Positions 15,301 to 24,143 of a stretch of DNA of 64,000 bases are shown piece after piece (positions within the stretch are counted from its first letter, which is position 1; every line of letters starts with the position of its first letter). Location of the stretch: positions 17,731,217-17,795,216 of the forward strand of contig NC_083561.1 in assembly GCF_019925205.1 (NCBI RefSeq), in the 5' to 3' direction. The notes beneath the pieces were generated by a model that worked only from the letters and a program-made list of their open reading frames with translations, searched no databases and was not told the origin of the DNA. Source of the DNA: Metopolophium dirhodum (taxonomy: Eukaryota > Arthropoda > Insecta > Hemiptera > Aphididae). Both the position numbers and the translations under genes were made by a program.

Positions 15301-17907
15301 AAAGATTAGGTCATAAGTAGAAGAACATTACTATAAATCGATATTTTATAAATTTACCTCCACAATATATCTGCTGGATTAATAAAAAAAATAAAATGTG
15401 TAATTCCATTACAAATGAGATGCGCTACTGTACAATATATTCCTTTTTTTTAACGTTCCGGGATACTATATAGTATATACGCACACGCTTGGTCCTTTTT
15501 TCTGGTGTCTTAAAATATTATGACGAAATATCACGTAACTAGGTTTCTATGTGGAGTATATTAGATTTCTGTCCAAACTAGGCATATAATAGTACTATAG
15601 TAGAATTTTTATATCCCAGTCGTGGCGTCGCGGTCGCGTCCGTCCGTGGTCCGTCATTAAGTATAAACAATTCGGGGTTTTTTACTATATACCTAGGTAT
15701 GCCCATAGGCGCAAATAAGGAGGAGCTTTAGGGGCTAAGCCCCCCAAACATTTCCTACCTTTTGTTTTAAGCTTATTCAATATTATAAAAGTAAGGCTTT
15801 AAATATGAGTAAAATGTTCTATTAAATATAAATATGTAGATTATATAGATATATATGTATAATGATTCATATGTGATACACCTGAAGTACCTAGTCAACA
15901 TAATATAGATAGTAAAAATAATAATATAGTCACGACGGTTAGGTTAGGTTATGTCGTGGTCGTGTGTATTTTAATAAAAAAAATATTATGTTTATTGTAC
16001 CTATATACTTTTATTGTATTTCGTTATTACAATTCATGATTTTGAAACGTATTATTTTGACGTCTTCAAGATAATATATTTTTTCATCAGGTAAAACAGT
16101 AAAACGTATTTTTCCATTTCTCCTATAACACATACCCTAACGGTAATTAGTAATTACCAATATCCGCTTACTTATAATGGAAATTATTATTATACAGCAA
16201 CACGTGAACGACATAATTGCGTCACTCATACCGCCTGAACTGCCGCAATGGCAGATCACCATGATCCCGGTGGGCGAGGACTCGTTCTATCTGCTGGTTC
16301 GGATACACCACCTGTATTCATCTGAGGACGGCATCGGGCTGAGCGACCTGTTGCTACTGAAACCGGACGACGGTGGTCTGAAACACGGTGAAACGGCGTC
16401 GGTGTCGTCATCGTCGGGCCAGCACGCCGACGCCGACAGCATCCAGAACATCCTGTCGACCGTGTACCAGGCACCGACCGCGTTGCCCAGACTCAGCGAA
16501 CACCTGTCGGAGATCTGCGCCAACACGTGGAACGAACTGGTGTCCACGTACGATCCGCTGGAAAACCCGAAGGTGTTCAGACGCCGGCCGAACGTCTTCA
16601 TTTTTGGCACCATGCTGGTGATCGTGACCGCGTCCGCGGCCCGGGACAAAACTACCAAGCGGAACTTTGCCCACAAGTTGAAACGAGAGATGACCCGCCG
16701 CGACATCTGTTTCCGGTACATGTGCGAGAGTCTGGTCAACACGTTCCACCCTGCCCTGTGGGTGTCATTCACTTGGTGGCTGCTCGTTAAGTGCATCCTC
16801 CGGTTGCCAATCACCATGCTGCTGATGGTCAAGAACACGTCCACGTACGTGTACTGGACTTACGTGCTGCTGTACTCAGTGTCCGAGCTGATATATCTGG
16901 CCCGGCTCATATACTACGCGCCAAGCACCGTCATCCGGGAACTGGTGTTGCCATTCTTCGGCGGCCCAGACCGCGGGACCATGCGTGCGCCGGAGGGCAG
17001 CAAGTGCGTGTGCTGGTCGCGACCCATCGACCTGGACCTGGTCAACACTATACACGACAACACGGGCGCGGCCACGTGTGAGATCCAACTGTCCATGCTG
17101 GCCGCCGCTCTGCAGGAGTACTTCGCCGTGGCCGGCCTCCGGTTCCCCAAAAACGTGATGACTACCACAAGGTTCGTGTCCAAGGCCAACCTGTTCCAGC
17201 TCAACAACCGGCACGTGGTCACCAACGGGCTACTGGCCCTTCCACTACCCATGGACACCGACCGTGACCCCATGTACAGCCTGCATCAGATGCAAGAGTG
17301 CCTACAGGAGGCCATCGGCAACCAGACTGCCTTGTACATAGCGTCCATGTGGCAGATCGACCACAGCCTGGCCACGTCGTTCTTGCCATCGCCGATGGTC
17401 AGCTATGGGCTGCACTTCCTGTCCAAGAAGTTCCCGCTGACAGTCACCTACGTTGAGGAACACAAATTGGACCGTAAGCGCCGAATGCTGTTGTGGGGCC
17501 AAGAGGTGGACGCCATCTTATACTGGAGACCACCGCAAGCCAACGTCTGTGAGTATATAATATCATATATACGAATCGTAACGTTGTTATTATTATTATT
17601 ATTAGACATGCCACACAATTTTATAATTGTCCCACTCGATTTATTTATTTATTAATAAGTAATAATTATAGTTGAGTATATTATTAAACCGGCCAAATAT
17701 TTATATTATTTTGTACCGTTTGTTTTACCATTTTCAGGCATGTCGTTATCAATAATCAACTACGGCGGACATTTGAGACTAGCGGTGATGGCCGACGCGA
17801 ATATGATTCCTCCGTGTAAAGAGATTGTGTCCACGTACGAAGGAAATATCCAAGAGTTTATTACCGCTGCTGAGAATTATGCGAAAATTGTTAATACTTC
17901 AGATTAG
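3356..17907 (+). CDS. Wax ester synthase / DGAT-like O-acyltransferase (WSD family), 5-6 exons
   Basis: Predicted membrane acyltransferase that would move a fatty acyl group from acyl-CoA to an alcohol or diacylglycerol, giving wax esters or neutral lipid. Exons 3532-3645, 7099-7280, 9256-9435, 16198-17548 and 17738-17907 join in phase. A tiny first exon ending at 3359 (ATG 3356, only four coding bases) fits in phase but is speculative; with it the protein is 666 aa. Visible parts: a His-rich start followed by one membrane helix (about residues 16-38); the acyltransferase motif region 'VRIHHLYSSEDG' (His 197-198, Asp-Gly 204-205); two hydrophobic stretches near 345-405; and a WSD C-terminal domain with 'NYGGHLRLAVMAD'. 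The HH-to-DG spacing is five residues where HHxxxDG is usual. Exon 4 is far richer in G+C than its surroundings. Family call is confident; start and substrate are not. Confidence 0.8.
4230..4735. mobile_element. Foldback element built of GAGTTGATTCCC units
   Basis: The word GAGTTGATTCCC or a close variant occurs three times in the left arm (4262, 4292 and 4324 areas) and three times in reverse complement in the right arm (about 4620, 4650 and 4690). The best-paired arms are 4295-4335 and 4620-4660, nearly identical over about 40 bp. It lies in the first long intron of the WSD-like gene. Confidence 0.75.
5000..7090. other. Intron DNA of the WSD-like gene with repeat fragments
   Basis: Contains TCCGGTATTTAGAGGTTTCACTGTA near 5895-5920, resembling the end of pogo/Tigger-like elements but without a partner end. 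There is a C-run near 6760, and a less AT-rich stretch at 6060-6200 with no identified function. Confidence 0.35.
7842..9171. mobile_element. Possible older element with CTGGGGCAA / TTGCCCAG ends, split by a foldback insertion
   Basis: Left end near 7842 reads CTGGGGCAAAGTAAAAAAATTAAGTTACTTTTAACTAAG. The right end near 9171 reads in reverse CTGGGCAAGTTAACTTTTTTTTT. Tracts of GTTACTTTTAACTAA-like words flank both. The TTAA foldback element at 8001-8442 would be nested inside. Similarity is partial, so this is tentative. Confidence 0.35.
8001..8442. mobile_element. Foldback MITE flanked by TTAA, copy 2 of the family
   Basis: A 442-bp element that is almost entirely one inverted repeat: GGGGACGTTACAGTGACATT at the left pairs with the right end, and the arms continue through TTGTCTCTGTCTTACAAGTG to the centre near 8220. 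TTAA flanks it exactly (7997-8000 and 8443-8446), as expected for piggyBac-like insertion. No coding capacity. It lies in an intron of the WSD-like gene. Confidence 0.9.
10352..10569. mobile_element. Inverted-repeat element with CAAAATATTTATTATT ends
   Basis: About 218 bp. The 16-bp end CAAAATATTTATTATT is exact at both sides, and a second inner inverted pair AATACCGCATCAC is also exact. The centre is a TA-rich tract. Probable MITE; target duplication not resolved. Confidence 0.75.
11855..12445. repeat. Composite dispersed repeat, A (reverse) plus B (forward)
   Basis: 11855-11990 is repeat A in reverse orientation, and 12120-12440 is repeat B (CTTGTAAAAAAAAATTGT..., TTTCACGCTTTT, GAAAACTGACAATGTCCGTG). 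The same A/B head-to-head order occurs mirrored at about 2040-2400. Another B copy lies at 58425-58740. Confidence 0.65.
12446..14020. other. Intronic AT-rich stretch without recognised elements
   Basis: Part of the 6.8-kb intron before WSD exon 4. A 60-codon open frame at 13438-13620 has no recognisable motif and no gene-like context. Otherwise only AT-rich sequence was seen. Confidence 0.5.
14028..14292. mobile_element. MITE with CCATGGTTGAAATATACAAG ends
   Basis: A 265-bp element with inverted ends that match over about 32 bp (CCATGGTTGAAATATACAAG then TTATTGCATAT) with one single-base gap. TATAAA is present on both sides (14022-14027 and 14293-14298), a probable target duplication. It lies in the WSD-like gene's large intron. 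Confidence 0.8.
14970..15145. mobile_element. Short hAT-like MITE
   Basis: A 176-bp element with ends CAGGGACGGCTTCAG and, in reverse, CAGGGGTGGCTCCAG. Flanks CGCACATA (14962-14969) and CGCCTATA (15146-15153) match at six of eight positions, suggesting an old 8-bp duplication. Confidence 0.65.
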
Positions 17908-17948
17908 TCTAGTATTTTTTATACATTTGTATTAGGTTTATATTAAAT

Positions 17949-17954
17949 AATAAA
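17949..17954 (+). terminator. AATAAA polyadenylation signal of the WSD-like gene
   Basis: AATAAA lies 42 nt after the WSD-like stop codon. It sits in the 142-bp gap before the stop codon of the convergent PARG gene, so the two 3' UTRs probably overlap. Confidence 0.55.
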
Positions 17955-18049
17955 AAATCAATTTTAATGTTTTTATATTGAAAATTAAAATCTAAATTTA
18001 TGAAATATATACATCAAATTTAATCAAAATTATTACAAATAGAGCATTA

Positions 18050-21000
18050 TTATCTTTTAGGCGAAAAGTAGTCGGATATTTTACGTTTAACTACTCTTTT
18101 CCCTCCATCGTTTTCTTCTCTATCTCTTTTAAGAATACTCAATTGTCCTGTAACTGATGATTTTTCTATAGCAGATTGAAAATCTTTTTTGGAATCATTC
18201 AATTGTAGCCAACTGTTTTTCTGCTGATTAATACACATTGTTCGCTCTTTGTCATTATTTAATCTAAACTGGTTTACAGGCAAAAATCTAACATCTTGTT
18301 TATTTATATGGTCTGTAGCATCTATGGCTATACTATCAACATGTCTTAATTCTGTTTCATCTTCAAGTTTTTCTGGAGTTGACTCTATTATCCTTAAACT
18401 TGAAGATAGTTGAGACTCTTCAGAAGGTGACTCAATGAAAGTCGTACTTAAACAACACTTAATTTCATCAGAAGTAAGCTTTACTATGTTTGAATTTGAA
18501 GAAGCCTGAGACTCTTCAGGAGTTGACTTTGTTAGATTTGAACTTGAATACGGCTTAGATGACTCTGCAGAAGTTGAACTTGAACAAGGATGGGACTGTT
18601 CTGGAGTTTGATCATTTTCAGTGCTTGAAGTTTTAGAAGCTTGGAGTACTTTAGTGGTGTTGGACTCTACTGCTTTATAATTATTCCTTAAAAATTGATT
18701 CTGTGAATACTGTGGGAATACTCCAGATTGATATCCTTTATTTTCAAATGCCTGAAAATTATATAATTTCATATATTGTCTCATATGGCATGAAATATCA
18801 TAAAATATTTCTTACGCACCTACCTGCCAAGATTTGTTCGTTATAGCATCATAAATATAATCATGTACTCCAACATATGGTAAGGTTTCCAAGCATGCAT
18901 AGTATTTAATAAGTATCCTAGAAACTTCACCTAAAATGTAAAGTATTATTAATTAATTTATAATATACAATATACAAAGTATTTGTCCCATTAATAACTG
19001 CCTTTAACATAGGAATGTATTCGCAAATTATTAATTTCTAATTTTTATGAAACTTATTTAGTTAATTAATTAATTTACAAACTTTAGTTGATATAAATAA
19101 AGTTAAATAACACCTATTAAATGTTTTAAAAAACCACACCTTTAAATATTGGCAATCTAAAACTTTAATAACACGTGCAATATGCATTATTTTAACAGCT
19201 GTAAGTAGGTAGGTATACATAAAAAGTAAATATTAACAGTTGATAGGATATTATTTCTGATTATTGGGCACTCATTTTCTCTGCTCACTTTGGAACAGGA
19301 TTAAAGTGTATTGAAATGTTGAAATTAAATGCAACAAAAATCTTTGTATACAAACAAAGAATCTTAGTAGAACCAGGCTAAGAAGGCTCAGCATTGAAAT
19401 TAGCATTATATCATCCATACATCATGTGCTGTCTACCAAAATCATTAACCATACTTTCAAGTTGGTAGAATCGTTCTAAGATTGTGATTTTAAGGTTAAT
19501 TAACAATATGGCTTAACCATTAAAATGAACAAGAAGTGCAAAATTAAAAAACTATTTAAGACCCCGATAAAATAACCATACAATTAACTAGTTGAAATAA
19601 TCAGGTTCAATTCTATGGTTCAAGTTTTGTTTGATAAATTAATCGATTATATTGTGTGTATGTTTAATTACATTTTATAAATGTTGAAAAATGAATAATC
19701 AATTGGAATTATCAACAAATCACAGGTGTAGAAGTTATTAATAATTTGCAAAATCAGATTTCAAAATAATGAGTTATGAAAAAATTATTAACAAGAACAA
19801 ACACAGTGATATATATTTTATTTAAAATGTACCTTATGAAATGAAAGTTAACTAACCAACTGTAATATTTTTGCTTTTCAAAAATATATGCATACTATGA
19901 ATTGAGTCCATCAGTTTAGTATCACCAAATGTAAAGTAAGCAACATCCCGATTCGCTTGAGCAGCGCTCATCAATTGCAACAATGATTTTAAATGACAAT
20001 CTCCACGAAAAGCACCACAGCCCCAATTTCCTGTTGCTATTGCCACATCAGAACACTCTGAATCTTGTCCCCATGAAAATCCAGCAAATGACTAAACACA
20101 AGGATGTTAAAAACAATCATATACATATTAAATACTCAATTTTCAAATACTTTATGCAGCTCTCGTCGTAAATTTTTTGTTTTAAATTGATTTTTAGGAT
20201 CATTGTAGTACAGTGCATCAATCGCAACAATAGTAGTATAGCGGCGATTATTATCATCAACAGGAGTAACATCTAAATGAACACCTTTCCATTCAAAAGA
20301 ATTTGCATATCCACTGTAATCACTGAATCTCTCCACACCTGTAAATTATTTAGTTAATTTAAAAACAAATGTTACATTTTTATATCCGGTTCTAACCTGT
20401 AATAATAATTGCTTCTGTATGTAACATCTTTTCTGAGAACAGCTGAGACACTAATAATTCAGGACAAATTAGAAAACGAATTTCTTCTTGTACACTACCA
20501 TGCCCAAGAACGCCTCCTCCAATAAATCTAGAAAATAAAATTATTTCCAACCAATTTGATATATCTAATTTTGAATGTGTTCAAGATTTTTAATACCACT
20601 CTTACTTATTTGCGAAATCCACTTGAAGCATTCCATCACCATTATCTTCTATTGTCCCATCAGATGTTATATACAAATTTGTCAACTTCTTTGTTGATTG
20701 TAACCAATATGGTAAATCCCCAGATGGTAATCTTCTTCTAGAATAGGTTACAACTCCATTAAGAACTGAAAATGATCATTAAATTAATTATCGAATATTA
20801 TGAGTTCACAATATTTTACTATATTATCTAATTATTACGATTGGATTGCTTTGCTCACCAGAATTAGCACTAGTGACCTTTTTAAAATAACAAATGATAC
20901 ATTTCAACTTTTCATACAAATAGTGATTAGCCGAAGAATTTACCATTAATTGGAAAAATCTGCTCAGAAAAATAAAATTAATTATTTAATAAAATAACTG

Positions 21001-22735
21001 ATATTTTATTAATTTACCCGTTAAAATTTATGTATGGATATTCTGAATACTCAGACTTTGAATTGCTGACGTTTCGATGTGGGAACGTACATAAGAAAGC
21101 ATTAGCCAAGAGACAGGCAATTTGCATTTGACTTAATGATATAGAGTGATTATGAGTTTGTTTCAACAAAGGTATTGGTTTAGTTACTAATGTAGGCAAT
21201 TGCAATGCCAAATTAATAATTTTTGGTAATAAATTATTAAAAAATTCTTCTGTTTCTTCTTCATTTAAACACTACATAAACAAAAATGTTAATTTATTTT
21301 ACTCGTATAATTATTATCTAGTAACAGAATTTTCAATTATAATTAAAAGTTGATATAAGGGACATTTGTACATATTATTATAAAAGATTTGCCTAAGACC
21401 TTACTGGGGTCACATGAGCGTTTCATTGATGTATGTTACTATACGTCAGTTGTTGAATTCTACGATTACTGATGCTGATGGTCACACACTTAACGTCCAT
21501 TAGATTTGACGTCGCCTACGACAAATACACGCTACGATGGACGTTTCATTTAACATCCAATGATATCTGACGCTCATGTGACCCTAGCCTAAATGTCAAG
21601 ACATTTATTTAATAATAGCATACTAAAAATAAATATACTAAAATAATACATAATAATTATAATAAATATATATAGATTACTTCATCAAAAAATGAATGTA
21701 GTAAATAGAATCGCCATTTGTCTTTATACTTGGGATTATATGATGTAATAGCTTTTTCTAATTCTTCACTTGACAATATTGGTTTAAGTAAACTATAGGT
21801 GATAACATCCCAACGATTTTTTTTAGAACTCTAATATATCAAAAACAATAATAATTAAAATACATTTTATAGTAACTAAATAAATACTTACTTTATTATT
21901 GTGATGAACTAAAAATAAATTATGTCTAGAGCATGGCATCTTTACATGTTTGTCATCCCAGGTATCACAATATTCTTTGGGATGTGCTTCTGGAATATTG
22001 TTAGTACCAATTGGAATCTATGAATATATGAATTTAGATATATATATATATAAATATAACAAATATATAATATTATGTACTTTAAATAATAGTGTATGCT
22101 CCAAACTAGGTATAAGTGATGGGAACAATTGTTTGCCAAAACTCCTAGGCAGTAAACCTTTATCAATTCCTTTCCAATTCTTCGTTCCGTCATTTGAAAT
22201 ATTATCTAGTTCAGACAAAAATTAATAAAATGTTTGATAAAACACATACATAATTCAATTTATATGAATATCTAAAAACAGGTCTATAAAATAATATTAT
22301 CTTCTTCTGATTAAATTATTTTTATGCAAAATTGATGACCAAACAATTCAAATACAAATAGATAGGAAAAGTAAAAGATTAATTTTTTTAAATAAATTAT
22401 TCCTTTTAAGAAATAGTTAATTAGACCATAGAGATACGTTAACAGCTCAAGCGACATTTTTCATTTGTTATTGATTTTATTTTTGGTGAATGTTCCTCAC
22501 AGGTTAAATAATAAATAAAGAGGTACTGAACAGCTAACATAAGTTAAGCTCTCAATCTGACTTTGAGACATAGGGAATTTCTATCCCATTAATTATATTG
22601 TACCTATACTATCTCCCTTGTCAAAAAAAACTGATACCTAAGTAATAAGTATTACACAATTTGCACAAAATGTACATGACTCAACACAATTATCAAAACA
22701 GATTAGTATTCATAAATCGCCTTACCGCTCTCCAT
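18050..22735 (-). CDS. Parg: Poly(ADP-ribose) glycohydrolase, 12 exons, 762 aa
   Basis: Cleaves the ribose-ribose bonds of poly(ADP-ribose), reversing PARP signalling in the nucleus. Exons (high to low): 22735-22726, 22205-22081, 22017-21892, 21830-21681, 21271-21018, 20959-20859, 20765-20606, 20527-20397, 20338-20151, 20091-19857, 18930-18824, 18751-18050. All junctions are GT-AG and in phase, and the exons sum to 2289 nt. The catalytic signature GGG-x7-QEE is present: Gly312-314, Gln322, Glu323, Glu324. Other PARG landmarks are 'GMLQVDFANKFIGGG', 'TGNWGCGAF' and 'YFTFGDTKLMDSIHSMHIF'. The first exon supplies only Met-Glu-Ser plus one base. The last exon (residues 530-762) is a Ser/Thr/Glu-rich, probably disordered tail with loose repeats of about 20 residues, ending in 'KRKISDYFSPKR', which resembles a PCNA-binding box. 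Length is near that of other insect PARGs. No damage seen. Confidence 0.93.
21404..21587. mobile_element. MITE in a PARG intron, TIR CTRGGGTCACATGAGCGT
   Basis: A 184-bp non-coding element inside the fourth PARG intron. Its ends are inverted repeats: CTGGGGTCACATGAGCGT on the left against CTAGGGTCACATGAGCGT on the right, one mismatch in 18. The interior has more partial inverted similarity around 'ACGTC'. No clear target duplication was found, so the superfamily is unassigned. Confidence 0.65.
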
Positions 22736-24143
22736 AATTGAAAACCGTGTATCCAAAATGGATTAACTGTTAACGTATTTGTAAACAGAAAGAATTAACC
22801 AATGTTTAGTATAAATTCTTCAAACACATTTTTCGTCCTTTCACCATTAGCCGTTGACACCTTGACGGGAACAATAAAATGCAGCTACCTATAAAAAGTT
22901 TAACTCAATGACTATAATCTATAATTCAAAGAGACTTAACTACTGAAGTATAATTATATTATAACTATAATTTATACCAAATACTCTTAATACTGTTCAC
23001 GCACAAGTGTCAAATCAGATAGAAATTCGCTAGGCTAAACCGGTAAAAAAGAACGTTCCAAGATATTGATACAATATCATGATTCAATTCACAATTGACA
23101 TGATTCATTAACCATTATCCTGGTGCTGCATAATATGGTATAATTTTAAACTGGTTTAGCCTAGCAAATTTCTAGTCACTACTCACTGAAATTGCTAAAC
23201 CGCTTACTGACCACTAGCCATTATCTACTAGTATAGTGGATACACTATCCACAAATCACAATTCACAAACGTCAAACAAACTTACAACCACGATTTAAGA
23301 TAATATATTTAATAAATATTTAAGATATATCTTAAATCGTGCTTACAAGTTACTTAATTGAATAAAGTGATATTGAAAACAATATTATGGTGGGGTGAAC
23401 ATCTAGGTCTTTATCTATCAAGGACACTGTATGCACACAGATAAAATGGCGATCGAGTCGCCGTTGCCGATTACCAGTGTGGAGTACTGAAGAGTGTGAA
23501 CCATCAACGTATCGCATAGGCCATTGTATAGATCTATATAATTAATGGCGTTACTTTGGCTAGCTCACAGAAAACACTACTCGTCGTCACTCGACTGAGC
23601 TACTATTTTAAACCATTTCTGTGTAACGATTGACGAATATAAACACGAATAAAAGACACATTTTCGCGGGAAAAAGACTGTACACTGTTATCACTGAACG
23701 GAGATAATATAAATAATAAACTACCGTGGTAATCACAAATTAATTCATGATAACAAATATCTTATCTTCCGTATATAACGATTATTGATTATTGATAAGC
23801 GAGACTAACAAGACGTACTGAAGTAGAATGTACTCTTGAAACTTCTTGTCCATATTGCCAAATTGGTATAATATTACTGAATATTGAATACTGACATACT
23901 GTCTAGACACTGGTACATTGCCTATATTCTATAATAGTACTTTGTGCTCACTGCTCTCTACTTACTATATTTTAGTCATTACGTAGTACTTAGTTAAAAA
24001 CACATCAGAATATCAAAATCTGTTTAAATTAAACTATTTTGCTGAACTGATTATATTTTGAAGTGCTATAGTGTTTAAATATTATAAAGCTAGCCTGTAA
24101 CTTTCAAAATAGTGAAAATTAAATTAAATATTGATCCCATAAG
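22736..24143. promoter_or_regulatory. Divergent promoter region between PARG and TRMO
   Basis: This 1.4-kb gap separates two outward-facing start codons and must hold the 5' UTRs and promoters of both genes, possibly with non-coding first exons. It is AT-rich and no core promoter could be pinned down. At about 23292-23343 there is a palindrome-like stretch whose ends read CACGATTTAAGATA and its complement. No convincing extra gene was seen. Confidence 0.45.

Noticed and set aside
16256..17502. Many open frames on both strands over the WSD exon (for example 185 aa on the minus strand at 16287-16844)
   Set aside because: They are side effects of GC-rich coding sequence. Only the plus-strand frame starting at 16198 splices in phase with other exons and shows family motifs.
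21942..22225. Frames of 83-91 codons around the second PARG exon
   Set aside because: They read through introns or in the wrong frame. The real coding part is 22205-22081.
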